Below, in pieces: positions 11,770-22,770 of a DNA stretch of 64,000 nucleotides; position 1 is the stretch's first letter; every line of letters starts with the position of its first letter. The DNA comes from Diogma glabrata. Taxonomy: Eukaryota > Arthropoda > Insecta > Diptera > Cylindrotomidae. The translations under genes were made by a program, and so were the position numbers. The stretch spans positions 286,208,930 to 286,272,929 of the forward strand of contig OY856186.1 in NCBI GenBank assembly GCA_963693315.1, in the 5' to 3' direction. Below the pieces are notes generated by a model. The model was not told where the DNA came from and searched no databases. It worked only from the letters and a program-made list of their open reading frames with translations.

Positions 11770-13270
11770 AACTAAACTCTAAAATTATTCTCAAAATCTA
11801 TTTAAAATAAATCTATCTAGGCAAATCAATATCCATACAATTATTCAACACTGCTACGTAGCAATAAACAACCCTACCTCACCTGAACAATACCAACAAA
11901 AAACTCAAATAAAAATACAAATAAAAAATACCTAATAAAAATACAATTAAACCCAGAATGAAAACAAACATAACATTAATAATAATACTAATAAATACAA
12001 TTATGAAATCAAAGATTTTCTATCCAATAACATTCCCTTCAAAAACAAAAATCTTCAAAAGATGTAAGTTTATACCTCATGTATAACGGAATTATCCGGC
12101 ACTCTTACGGTCGCACTTTTCGACCTACACCAAAAATATTTTCTGTGTATGTTGCGGCAAACAATATTTTCGACAAGTTCGCGAACTGGCCATATCAGAG
12201 TCCATTTAAGCTGCTAGAGCTTTAAAAGTCGAATAATCTAAGGCGTTATAACTGCCGTTTGAATCATAATGTTTAAATAAAATGTATAAATATTGAATAC
12301 TTGAACCTTTTTTTTGTCATTTTTATCCAGATGACAACCTTGGCATTTAGGGTTCCTGAAAAATCAGCTGTTTTAAAAATTTACTAAACTTTGTTGTCCT
12401 CGATAAAGATGAAAATGACTCAGCTCAAAAAGGAAAACTTCTGTGCTCGTAGATACAACATAAATCTATCCAAAATTTAAAAAACCAATTGTTTAAATTC
12501 AAAGGTTGAGACCCTGGGGCTGTTGAAACGAAAACAAACGCAAACGGCCATGCTTTCATCATTTTTGAGTTTATTTTGTTTAAACTAATACTAGCTTTTA
12601 GATAAACTTTTCAACTATAACCTCAGATTTTCAGCCTTCTAATCTAAGAAGTTCCAATGCAATCAGCATTATACTAACGTAATGCAAGCCACTCTCACGC
12701 CATGCAATTAGATTACAACAACAAATCAAATAAAAATATGCCATAGAAATATTAAATAAATTTCATTTGTTTTTTTTTTTTTTTGAGTTTTTATTTTTTT
12801 CGCAAAAATTTAAAAAAAAATTAAAACAAAGCTGAGTCATTATTGTTTATTAGTATTGTTTGAACTAAGGAATTTTTTCTTTGGTGTATATTGATTACAC
12901 ATTTACAAAAGTTTTCCTAAATTGATAGATATTTGTATTATTTGAGGTGTAAAAGTTTTTTGATAATTTTTGATTATAAAATAGTGTAGTATTGTAGTTG
13001 TGACGTAGTTAGAACGTTAATCCACCAAAGGATTTAATATTTTATTAAGTAGTTTTAACCAAATTAAACAAAACTGTTTCGAAATTGCATTGATAAAGTA
13101 GTTTCCGTTTATGTATTTAGTTTGGTTGGTTTGATAACTTTTTTGGATTATTCTGTTTATTCTCTATTATTTATAATATAGAATGCTTCTATCTATTTTC
13201 TTAAAATGGTTTTGATATTATAAGTCGCAACATTTAGTTATTAGTTTTGTAACAAAAATTGTTTTAAGGA
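11770..13270. other. Non-coding stretch with a repeat related to 61 kb
   Basis: No ORF of note. The block near 12095-12240 is an inverted and diverged relative of the 60.95-61.61 kb tandem repeat. It has CCGGCACTCTTACGGTCGCA, the complement of TGCGACCGTGAGAGTGCCGG at 61.25 kb, followed by CGACAAGTTCG and GCGTTATAACTGCCGTTTG. The remainder is AT-rich with a T-run at 12770-12785. Confidence 0.5.
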
Positions 13271-13274
13271 AATA

Positions 13275-13302
13275 AAGATTATTATTATTATTATTATATA
13301 GT
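13275..13302. repeat. (ATT)n microsatellite
   Basis: About seven ATT units after AATAAAGATT, plausibly the 3' tail of an old retroelement. Confidence 0.7.
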
Positions 13303-13479
13303 AAAAATAAAAAAACAAAGAGTGTGCTTAAGACCGCACGGCAGAAGTGAAAACTTCAATGGCAATCGCAATCAATTGATATCGTATTAGTAGTATTTGG
13401 ATCGTATTGGTAGATTAAATGAGAAACAAGTCAGAACGATAAACCGCTATCTACACACACTAACCTCACAATGTAAACC

Positions 13480-13570
13480 AAATAATTGTCAAAATAGCAC
13501 TCATATGCCACTAGCAGGGACTAAAGTACGCGTGGTTGTCACATTCATAGATCAACAAGTTTAAATTTTA
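13480..13570 (+). repeat. 3'-end fragment of dispersed repeat family X
   Basis: Matches the right end of the copy at 61966-62580. The shared blocks are CATATGCCACTAGCAGGGAC, AGTACGCGTGGTTGTCAC and GATCAACAAG. Flanking sequence does not match, so this is a truncated copy. Confidence 0.55.
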
Positions 13571-15100
13571 CAAATCTTTCTGCGGAAAGCTAAGCAAATT
13601 CATTGGTATTAATTCGCATTGTTGTCGTTTGCAAATCACTATCGGCTAAGTGCCACCATTTTTAATTATTTTATTTATCATGATTGTCATTCATGTTTAA
13701 TCATACATAAGCTATGCTTCTTTGTATAGAATTTATGCGATTTCCGTCTCGTAATTGTGAGCTTTAAATCGATATAATCGATTTTATCAAGTATTAAGTC
13801 TTCAGTTAATTTTAAAAACATGTATTATATACAATTCCAAACCGACAACATGTTTAGTGAAGATGATAAAATTCCAATACATATAATTTTGATATACAAA
13901 TGTAATTGTTTCAGCCTTCAGGTTATACTATCTTTCTTACGTTATTTTTAATTTCTTAAAAAAATTATGTTAAAAGAAAACATTGATCAAAGCAAACTAC
14001 CGTTTAAAACGATAGTTAAATAAAAAGCAAAAATTAAGCGTTTACAACAACTTCATAAATTTTCATGATGATTAATGTATTAATGCATAAAGGATAAACA
14101 GCCATACATACTTTCAATTTTATATATATTCAATATTTATTTAGCATGATGACTCGAATGCAAATTGCAAAAGACGGTAGCAATATAACTTTAACAAACT
14201 GCGTTATAGATCAATTTTTTAAAATTCGAATAAAGAAATGTTTATTATTTTTATGAATTCATAGATTAAAAAAAATTATTTTAATGGTATTTAATAAAAA
14301 TTAAGAAAAAACAATAAAAAATATGTACCATACCAGGAGTTGAACTCAATACCTACAGCACATCAGTCGAGCACGATATCCACAACGCAATTTCAAACGT
14401 TAAGAAATAGATAGATTTTAATTTAAACCTTAATAAAGCCTTTCATTTCAGAGCGTCACGGATCAGACTAACTTACTACCTACGGAAAAATATGTGTGTG
14501 GTGCGCCTAAAGAAGTTTTCACTTCAAAAACTATAGCACCAGAATTTTCGAAAGTCGTTTGGCAATTTTAGTAAGACATGATTTATATCATTAATCCATT
14601 CCTAAATAACTTCACTCAGGATTTTTTTTGGTCTTCGATCTCTTTTAATTCATAATTGAAAAGACAATATTATTAAGACTCTCGGCCTGGAAGTATTATT
14701 ATTATTATCCCGTCAATCTCGAAAAATCCTGAATTATTGTCCTCATCAACGAATTCTTATTAAAATCAAATCTTTTGCTTTTCATGGTTTTTCAACAGTT
14801 TCTAAATTTTGAACAAAGGTAAAACTAAAACTTTATCCGGCTTTGTAAAAAAAATTCAAAATTGATCGATTGGCCTATAGACAAATTTAACGACAGAATC
14901 CACTTTTAATCGTGTTCAAAATTAAGAATATGTAGAAAAACTACCCGATACAAATTAATCGTCATTCAAAGTTACTGTGATTAGAATTAAGATTCGTAAA
15001 CAAATTTCGTGCCTATCTCAAATTATTATCCTAAAATATTGCCTTATTTAAATCCATGAATGAGTTTAAGAAATTATGCTCTTACTATCCATGATGAATA
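13571..15100. other. Non-coding AT-rich sequence
   Basis: No gene-like frame and no repeat copy was recognised, except the tRNA-like segment at 14326-14390. Confidence 0.4.
14326..14390 (-). repeat. tRNA-like segment, possible SINE head
   Basis: On the minus strand the segment GTGGATATCGTGCTCGACTG ... GAGTTCAACTCCTGG resembles the A-box and B-box spacing of a tRNA (B-box consensus GGTTCGANTCC). The T-arm stem does not pair well and there is no clean acceptor stem, so a functional tRNA is unlikely. A decayed tRNA-derived SINE head is the best reading. Confidence 0.35.
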
Positions 15101-15114
15101 TTTTACTATATTCA

Positions 15115-15390
15115 GTTCACGGTAGCACCCTCAATCTTAGCTATGGAGTATTCCTTGATTGTGTCACGTTATTGCTTACTCGAAGAATCGGACCTTCATA
15201 ATTCTATGTATGGCCTTTAATCGTTGAGTTGTTTAGCTATTTCTTTTATAAAAAAAAACAACAAAAATTGCGTCATCAACACCTTAGAACGCATGTTCTT
15301 TTGGGAGCTTGGTCTTAAAATGTATTTATATGTGTTGTGTCACATATTGTAATTCGTACTACACAACACAGTTTATAAAAAAAATATCGC
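15115..15390 (-). repeat. Dispersed repeat family X, partial copy (minus)
   Basis: Shares GGTAGCACCCTCAATCTTAG, GAGTATTCCTTGAT, ACACCTTAGAACGCATGTT and TGTGTCACATATTGTAATTC with the reverse complement of 61980-62420. It is interrupted on its right by the assembly gap. Confidence 0.6.
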
Positions 15391-15403
15391 AAATAACTAT
15401 GAG

Positions 15404-15603
15404 NNNNNNNNNNNNNNNNNNNNNNNNNNNNNNNNNNNNNNNNNNNNNNNNNNNNNNNNNNNNNNNNNNNNNNNNNNNNNNNNNNNNNNNNNNNNNNNNN
15501 NNNNNNNNNNNNNNNNNNNNNNNNNNNNNNNNNNNNNNNNNNNNNNNNNNNNNNNNNNNNNNNNNNNNNNNNNNNNNNNNNNNNNNNNNNNNNNNNNNNN
15601 NNN
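15404..15603. other. Assembly gap, 200 N
   Basis: Exactly 200 N. The round length suggests a placeholder of unknown true size. The left side is repeat family X and the right side is inside LINE-C RT, so the 3' part of LINE-C is probably lost in the gap. Confidence 0.99.
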
Positions 15604-15930
15604 GCATAACCTTGTCGAACACCTGATGTTATATCGAAAGGATCAGAAACTGACCCTTCGATTACTATTTTACAATTTGATCCCGATGTTGTGAGTTTGC
15701 ACAGAGAAACAAGTTTCTCTGGGATACCAAGGCATATGAGTGCGGATGATACTATCATATGCTTGCTTGAAATCAACGTAGAGCTGGTGAATGCTGATGT
15801 TGTACTCCCAACATTTATCCAGAATCATCCTTAATGTAAAACATTGATCTGTGGTTGAGCAGCTGGGACGAAAACCACACTGATAGTCACCGATGATAGA
15901 TTCGGCGAACGGGATGAGTCGAGCAAGTAC
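15604..15930 (-). pseudogene. LINE-C RT palm segment
   Basis: Contains LARLIPFAESIIGDYQCGFR, the STTDQCFTLR block, LYVDFKQAYD (RT motif A with its Asp) and GIPEKLVSLCKLTT, ending at SGVRQG against the gap. The frame is broken near 15775. The upper edge at 15930 continues in sense with YKILANV at 17078-17090 once the insertion is removed. Confidence 0.8.
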
Positions 15931-17072
15931 TGTAACGTCCGCAATATTCGCAAAACAATAATAAAACCAAATTCATCTTCTGTTTCTGATTCAATAAAAA
16001 TGTATTTCATTAGTTTCCGTTCATTTTTACATTAATAATAATTTTAAAATTTTCTAATACTTAACTGTTAGTTAAATTTCGAATATACTATAAAATACAA
16101 ACGAACGTACTCAATTTTATTTCCAATTCTAACAAACAGATGTCGTTACTAAACTTTTGCTGAACTTAGTATTACACGATTTGTTTTGACATCAGAAGAT
16201 GACAAACAGAAAAATCACATGGTTGATTTTGATAAAAAAGATTGGAGATGTGTCTCTCATTCCGATCTTGTCATTAAAAAAAAGACACATGTTTTTTTCT
16301 GACTAGATTGATTCAAGTCTTGTCATGAAAATAGTAAAAAGTTGTTTAGATTAGATGTTTTTTTTACGAAAAATATTGTTTTATAGTATTACTATTGTTT
16401 TGTTTGAATTAATATATGGAAAATCATAAAACAATTTAAGTTTTGTTTTACCTGTGGATGAAGAGTGAGGATGTCAAGGTTGTGTTACTTTATTGATAAA
16501 ATATTTTATCGATAATTTCAATAGCTGTTTGTTCAATTATAATATATGAGTTTGTACTGTTATCATATGGTTTTATGTTTGGTGTAGTTTCAACGTTAAA
16601 AAAAATCAGAAACGATACCACATAGTTATTCAATTTTCAAAATTTGTCAAAGTTTACCTTCACCATATAAGATAAGGGATTGCTAACCAAAAAAATTAAC
16701 ACAAACAACATACAAAAATGGTTGATTATTACAAAATACTTGATGTTACTAAAACCGCATCAGACGCAGAAATTAAAAAAGCATACAGGAAATTAGCTTT
16801 AAAATGGCATCCAGATAAAAATCCTGAAAACTCTGAAGCAGCTTCAACAAAAGAAACAATTTAAGATAAGGTATTGTTTTTATTTTATATTAGTATTGAA
16901 ATTTAGTTTTCTTGTGTGTTTTAACTTGGTTTTTTGATGATAGAATAATTTTATAAAACTTAAGAGATTCCCAATTTTCAAGCTTCGTGTGGGGACAAAC
17001 GCTATCCCGTAGTATCATTTTTGATTTGTGATAAAAGTTCAATCCGATTCACGAAGTGAATCACCTTGTAAT
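15931..17072. mobile_element. 1142-bp insertion in LINE-C carrying a DnaJ exon
   Basis: Bounded by a 5-bp direct repeat AGTAC (15926-15930 and 17073-17077). Removing it rejoins the RT reading YKILANV|LARLIPFAE. It begins TGTAACGTCCGCAATATTCG and ends GTGAATCACCTTGTAAT. No terminal inverted repeat and no LTR-type CA end was seen. The interior is unique AT-rich sequence plus the DnaJ exon. Candidate classes are a gene-capturing non-autonomous element or a repaired break filled with host DNA. Confidence 0.6.
16718..16870 (+). pseudogene. Truncated DnaJ (Mrj/DNAJB6-like) first coding exon
   Basis: The frame starts [20 protein letters not shown] and holds helix II plus the HPD motif ([20 protein letters not shown]), the site where J-proteins stimulate Hsp70 ATPase. 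A one-base excess in an A-run near 16850 shifts the frame and gives a stop at 16862-16864. Without it the reading would continue KKQFKI to a possible splice donor at 16871 (AAG|GTATTG). No continuation of the J-domain was found downstream. The ATG has a good context (AAAAATGG) and 5' UTR-like upstream sequence, so the piece looks copied with its leader. Either a pseudogene or a sequencing indel is possible. Confidence 0.7.
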
Positions 17073-17340
17073 AGTACGACATTAGCTAGTATTTTATATG
17101 CAGTGTTCAACAGTGCGATGTCACGATAATTCGCACACTTTAGACGGTCACATTTCTTATGTAGCGGAACAATGAGAGCTGTTTTCCATTCAGCTGGTAG
17201 TTCTTCTGGTCCCAGATTGCAAGAATCAGATCGTATATACGTGAGACCAGAGCTGCTGCTCCATTTTTCCAAAGGTCTGCGGGAATTCCATCGAAACCTG
17301 ATGATTTGCCATTTTTCAGTTTTTTAATGGCAGCTTCCAC
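17039..17340 (-). pseudogene. LINE-C RT fingers segment
   Basis: Two overlapping frames give NGKSSGFDGIPADLWK (RT motif 1), then LPAEWKTALIVPLHKK and CANYRDIALLNTAYKILANV. A frameshift lies between the two blocks near 17230. The last eleven codons past LANV belong to the inserted segment, not to the LINE. Confidence 0.75.
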
Positions 17341-17961
17341 TTCTTCTATTGCTGGGTAAGGGACAAAAATCTCCTCAGTTGATGGAGCAATTGCTCGAAT
17401 AGGTCCTTTCGGTCCCTAGGTTCGTCCTATTCAGTAGGTCTTGGAATTGGGATCGCCACACTGCCAGCACATCACGTTCACTTGTTGTAAGTTCATTATT
17501 TTCATTTTTGATGGCTGTAGATCTTGGGTGGAAATCTTTTGTCAGATTCCGTGCATTGGCAAAGCACTCTTTAGAATTACCGTTGGCCGCATGGTTGGTT
17601 GATGTTTTCGATGCAGCTCTTCGTGTGTTCGCGTTTCTTTTTACGTAGAAGTTTTGCTGAGGCTTTCCTGGCGCATATATAATCAGCTTGGGAGCTTCGG
17701 GTGTTCCTTGTTAACCATTTTTCTCGCAGTTTTTGTTTATGTTCAACGGATTGGCGGCACTCGTCGTCAAACCATTCGTTGTATTTCGGTGGTTGTTTTC
17801 CGATTATAGTTTGTGCTGCGGCTATAATGGTTGATTGAAGCGTTTGCCATTCTTTTGTATGTTTAATGGCATCTCAGAAGAGATGTCATTCTCTTCTATG
17901 TTTTGTGTTAATATTTCCTGATATCTGTTCAGCGTTTCCGGATATTTAAATGCATCGATAT

Positions 17962-18563
17962 TCAGGCGCACGGTCTTTTTTGCTGGTCTATTAAATGTAG
18001 ATGATAACTTGCACTTGTAAAGATGACAAGCATATGATCGGTGTCCATATCAGCACCTCTGTATGATCGAACGTCAGTTACACTTGTAGAGTGTCTCTTA
18101 GAGATCATGACATGATCGATTTGATTTTCCGTTCGTCCGTCATTTGATTTCCACGTTGCTTTGTGAATTCTTTTGTGAGGGAAGAGAGTGCTGGAAATTA
18201 CTAGGTCATATATCATAGCCAGCTCGGCTGTGCGAAAACCGTTATTGTTGCTGGTATGAGGCAAGCTGTTAGGGCCAATATATGTTTTAAGGTGTGCAAT
18301 CCTACCGATTTGAGCATCAAAGTCACCTACCACGATTTTTATATCGTGCCGCGGGATGTTATTGATGACTTCTTAGAGTTCTAGGAAGAACAGGTCTTTA
18401 ATATCATCTGCTTTATCTTCAGTAGGTGCATGAACATTGACGATCGTTGCCATCTTAGTTCTTGTTCTTGTTCTTGTCTTGTCTTAGATCGTTGCCATCT
18501 AGTTCTCACCTGCCATCTTAGTTCTTGTAATACCACTATATCCAGTGCGTAGCTCCGAAACAA
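17962..18563 (-). pseudogene. LINE-C endonuclease
   Basis: Blocks of an apurinic-like endonuclease are seen: DIVVLQELRW (metal-binding Glu), VGDFDAQIGR (motif GDFNAQ with Asn changed to Asp), STLFPHKRIHKATWKS, NQIDHVMI and DTDHMLV (the closing Asp-His). A short internal duplication of GTTCTTG-type triplets around 18450-18530 breaks the N-terminal part. Confidence 0.75.
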
Positions 18564-18574
18564 CCTTTTTACAC

Positions 18575-18735
18575 GTTTATATAGCGAGCCGTTTGGTCCA
18601 AGCCAGACCCCCGCTGCAAGCCGCCCCTAACATTTAGAACAGACGCTTTCTACATATTTATATAGCGAGCCGCTTGATCCAAGACAGACGCCCGCTCCAA
18701 GCCGCCCCTAACATGGAGAACAGGCGCTTGAGTTG
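18575..18735. repeat. Tandem pair of 81-bp units upstream of LINE-C
   Basis: ATAGCGAGCCG...AAGCCGCCCCTAACAT occurs at 18581 and again at 18662, a period of 81 bp with about 10% mismatch. GC content is well above the surroundings. Tandem 5' units are common as promoter/leader repeats of LINEs, so it may be the LINE-C leader. Confidence 0.7.
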
Positions 18736-19203
18736 CATTGGTTTTATGGCGCCAATGACTCGCCATGGTGCAGAATCATTGAGTATAAGCAGTATTTACT
18801 CTGCCCCTTTCAACTACACCAACCTAATTCTGTTAGCGTTACCCAGGTAGCACGGCGTAGACGTAGAATTTCGGATTTTCGCTACCCGATGAAATTTGTT
18901 TGAAATTTTCTACAGTTATTAAATAAGTTTTCCACGCCTGCTGATAAAAAAAAATCAAATATTTGTTTTTATCTATATTTTATGGACTTAGATAAGGAGA
19001 TAGTAAAACAAAAGTTTTTTTAAGGAATCGAGTTAGGTTTAGAAAAATCGAAAAAGATGAAAATATTTAAAAAAAATTTTCAATGAATTTTCGACTGCCT
19101 AGTTTTTGAGTTATTGTCAAAAATTTTTTTTTTCAAACTAGAAATTTTGATTGTAATTTCAAATGTTCATTGGAACATATTGTCCAGTAACTTTATACAT
19201 CAC
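18736..19203. other. Non-coding sequence
   Basis: Contains a moderately GC-rich leader-like part (18736-18900) and then AT-rich sequence. No gene or recognised repeat. Confidence 0.35.
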
Positions 19204-20074
19204 AGTATGCGTCAAATCCGGTAGTTCTGATTTTTTGCAGACTTGTTTATGATGTTGGCCTAATGAATAATCCAAGTTTGTGACCTCGAGCGCGGAACGC
19301 AACTTTGTCAAAAATCGAAAAAATCGTTATTTTTTCAAATTTTGGCGATTATAACCCTAAAGGACTAGTTTTTTCTTTATACTTTCTTAGGACGTTTTAA
19401 AAGTATACTAAATTTGCTTTCATAAGACGTGTTTAAAGTAGACTGAATTTGCTATAATATGATATTAAAACTGTCTCTGTAGACCCAATAGATTCCGAGG
19501 TTAAGCCTTTCAAAGTTTATCATTTTTTTCGAACTTCGCAAGTTTTTGCAATTCTGTCGTTCTGAATGAATTTTCGAGTGATGTCTAAAATTTTGCAAAA
19601 TATTGCGAAGTTAAAAAAATGATAAACTTTGAAAGGCTTAATCTCGGCAACTATTGGGTTTACAGAGACAATTCTAGTATCATATTATAGCAAATTCAGT
19701 CTACTTTAAACACGTCTTATGAAAGTTTTTTTCAAAAACTAGTTCTTTAGGGCCATAATCGCCAAAACTTGAGAAAATACCGATTTTTTCGATTTTTGAG
19801 GCTTAATCTCGGAAACTATTGGGTCTACAGAGACAGTTCTAGTATCATATTGTAGCAAATTTAGTTTACTTTAAAAACATCCCAAGAAAGTATAAAGAAA
19901 AAACTAGTCCTTTAGGGTTATAATCGCCAAAATTTGAAAAAAACGATTTTTTCGCGGTTCCGATTTTTGACAAAGTTGCGTTCAGCGCTCGAGGTCACAA
20001 ACTTGGATTATTCATTAGGCCAACATCATAAACAAGTCTGCAAAAAATCAGAACTACCGGATTTGACGCATACT
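19204..20074. mobile_element. 871-bp foldback element
   Basis: The ends are inverted copies: AGTATGCGTCAAATCCGGTA at 19204 against its complement ending at 20074. The arms (about 19204-19545 and 19600-20074) remain complementary through most of their length. The right arm is longer because it holds a 165-bp internal tandem duplication (units starting GGCTTAATCTCGG at about 19635 and 19800). No coding potential. Flanks do not show a clear target-site duplication. Confidence 0.8.
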
Positions 20075-21299
20075 ACCCCATACTGTTATACCCGGGGTTA
20101 GTTTTAATTTAAATAAAACACTTAAATTTTGTTTAGAATAAAATTTATGAATTTTTATTTCTTTAATTTATTTTTATTTGACTTTAATTTTATGTTTCAC
20201 TAGCTTTAATTGTATCGATTGAGAATATTTATTTTGCACTATTATTATTTACTTATAACACATAGATTTGCATGATTTTTACTTGCACTTTGAACTCAGA
20301 CTTATATTATTGCGAGTTTTTTCTGGAACTGCTATTCTCAAACTATATTGCTTGAATTGTATTATTAAAACTATATAAAAAACTAAAGACTGACTGTGAG
20401 TCTTATAAATATTCTGTTTAAAATTACTCGACTTTAGACAACTACTGTATTGACTGACTTAAACTCTTCGAATTATATTATGAACTACTCACTCACTGAT
20501 ATTAACTGTGTTACTTGAATTTAAGACTACTTTCTTAAACTCTATCTTTAAACTACATTTATTTTCTTAAAAACTAAATCTTATATACTAAATTTTGATT
20601 TTATTACATTATAGAAAAACAACAAAAACAAAATAGGAATAATTTTTTATTAAATTTTATATTATGGAAAAGGATTTGTCGGAGGATTATACAAAAGGAA
20701 TTATGCAATATTGTAACTTATTTCTAAGAAACTTAAACAGAGAAGTGTGAAATTTGTTTAATGTTTTATTTTGCTCTAACATGATTTTAAAGTTTATTAG
20801 CATGAGAAATATTAATGTTATAGTTATTTTTTTGTTTGAGAAGGTTTAATTGGAAAACATGTTGATTCAATATTTTAAAACGATATGTGAATTGAAAAGG
20901 ATTGTCGGCAAAAATAAAAAGACTTATTCTTAGTATAAACTAAAATTGTGATAACTGATATTATTTATTAGTTTTATCCTTTATAAAACTATCGGCTAGA
21001 GATTAAAAGTAAATTCTTAGTAACGACTAAAATTGTGATAAATGATAATATTTTATAGTTTTATCCTTTATAAAACTATCGGCTAGAGATTAAAAGAAAA
21101 TTTCAGTTTTGAAAATGTGTTTAGAGAAAATTTATTGGTATGTGAAACTAATATTGCGATTTTAGAAAGATTTGGAGTTGGTATTTCTAGGAAATAGTAA
21201 TCGAAAATTGGTAATGAGAAATACGGCACAACAATACTCTCAGGCGACAAAGTTACTGGACTAATAGTAGAAATAGTAGAAATTTGGAAATAAAATTTG
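20075..21299. other. Non-coding AT-rich stretch with a tandem pair
   Basis: No gene seen. At 20926-21097 an 87-bp unit (ACTAAAATTGTGATAA ... AACTATCGGCTAGAGATTAA) is present twice head-to-tail with few differences. The minus-strand open frame over 21083-21304 is low-complexity and not supported. Confidence 0.5.
20926..21097. repeat. 87-bp tandem duplication
   Basis: The block ACTAAAATTGTGATAA starts at 20939 and again at 21026, and both units end in CGGCTAGAGATTAAAAG. Each unit also contains a small inverted repeat, AGTTTTATCCTTTATAAAACT. Confidence 0.8.
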
Positions 21300-21560
21300 A
21301 TCATGTCAAGTAGGGCATCATATGAAAGGTGATTTTTTTTTTATTGCAAAACAGTTTTTTTTGTAATTTTTGAAAGCACAGTTTTCGACTTATTTTCAAA
21401 AATGTAATTTTTTTTTGTCCTGCCCCTTATTTGCGAACATTACAAAAGAAGAAATTTAAAAAAATTCACGGGTGTCGGGATTTTGCTAAATCGACTAAAA
21501 TTTTTCTTTGGTTGTTATAATTTCAAATGTTCATTGGAGGGGTTTAAAGCAGAGTTGGTT
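21296..21560 (+). repeat. Dispersed repeat family Y, copy 1
   Basis: Shares with 36397-36640, in the same order: GATCATGTCA, CATATGAAAGGTGATTTTTT, GAAAGCACAGTTTTC, a C-rich block followed by TGCGAA, and AATGTTCATTGGAGG. No coding frame. Class unknown. Confidence 0.65.
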
Positions 21561-21655
21561 TGTTTTAAACACTTTTGTTTTAAACACTGTTTAAAACAAT
21601 GTTTAAAACAAATTTAAAAAAAAAAAAAAAAACAATGTTTTAAACAAAAGTTGTA
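21561..21655. repeat. TTTAAAC-rich tandem/palindromic low-complexity block
   Basis: Alternating TTTTAAACA and TGTTTAAAAC motifs, a 16-nt A-run, then the same motif again. It is self-complementary and of unknown origin. Confidence 0.7.
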
Positions 21656-21769
21656 AATTGTCGTGTTTTACCGTTTTTAATACATTTGACCACCTTAAAG
21701 CACCTTTTAGCATCTTAAACGTCACTAAAATTTTAATTTTTTTTAAAGCTTTCCTAAGGTTTTTTTGTT

Positions 21770-22770
21770 AATAAAATGCGTTCTAGGGTGTTGATGAACG
21801 CAAATCTTTGTTTTTGTTTTTTTATATATTTTTTAAAGAAGGAATAACTAAACAATAAATTCTATCACATATAAAATATGACATAACCCAATAGTGCATG
21901 ATAAAATTTTTTATTCTCTTCCATTTAATTATATCAGCTTTATTAGTATGTTTTTTCGATAATAATAGTATGTATTATTGTATTGTTTTTTAACCTATAG
22001 CCTAATGAACTTAATCTATTGCCTAATGAAACTTTTATTCAATTGGTATGATTCCAATTGGTCAAATTATTTTGATTTCATTAAAATTATTTTCAAATTA
22101 TAATCACATTTGCTTTGATAAGTTTTGTTCAAAAATCAAATTTTGAGTAATTCTCTTATTTCGTTTAGTTGAACTTGGTTGATTGTATGAGAAGGGCGTT
22201 TTTTATCATCAGGGTTTTTTTATTAAGAAATTTGATTTATCAATTAAAACAATAAAGATTTATTGTTTTAATTGAAGAAAATGTTTTTATTTTTTATAAT
22301 ACACAATTCTTTTTTATAATAAAATCTTTGTCAGAGAATAAAGTATTGTAATCGATTCGTGAATAATGAATTTTATTCTCTCGCAAATTAAAATTCTCGC
22401 TCGTGCCTCGCTCGAATTTTAAACTTTTGCTTGAGAATAAACTACTTCATTATTCACTCATTGATTAAACTACTATTTTTTAAAATTTGCAGTAACAAAA
22501 TTAAAAGGGTGTTGCCAATAATCTAGCTAGTGGTATAATCCTTGATCATGTGACGCACTGTCTTCCTCAATTATTAAACACCACACATAGAGTTATATGA
22601 AAGCTCGATTTTTCGAGCAAGCAATAACGTGCCATCATCAAGGAGTACTTCATACATAAAATTTAGGGTTGACTAGGTAGGGATATCTCTACTAGCCAAA
22701 GTATTAGTACAAAAGTGCTGGAGGATCTGTTATTCGATTCCCGACAGAAGTTCGATGGAGGAGCAAGTAA
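21770..22770 (+). repeat. Dispersed repeat family X, long diverged copy
   Basis: The left part matches 62030-62160 (GCGTTCTAGGGTGTTGATGA, CTATCACATATAAAATATGACATA). The right part matches 62215-62400 (CCAATAATCTAGCTAGTGG, AGTTATATGAAAGCTCG, TTTCGAGCAA). The middle 21910-22490 is extra AT-rich sequence, probably another insertion. Confidence 0.55.

Larger units (their letters stand above)
15604..18570 (-). mobile_element. RTE-like LINE (LINE-C), split by a 1.14-kb insertion
   Basis: Minus-strand order is endonuclease (18563-17962), linker (17900-17400), RT fingers (17340-17078), then after the insertion RT palm (15930-15604) running into the gap. Diagnostic blocks are DIVVLQELRW, NQIDHVMISKRH, SYRGADMDTDHMLV, LPAEWKTALIVPLHKK, CANYRDIALLNTAYKILANV, DYQCGFRPSCSTTDQCFTLR, LYVDFKQAYD and SGVRQG. 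This layout matches RTE-clade elements, often annotated in insects as craniofacial development protein 2-like. It carries frameshifts and stops. Confidence 0.85.

Noticed and set aside
14326..14390. Functional tRNA gene
   Set aside because: The T-arm does not pair and there is no acceptor stem. Kept only as a possible SINE head.
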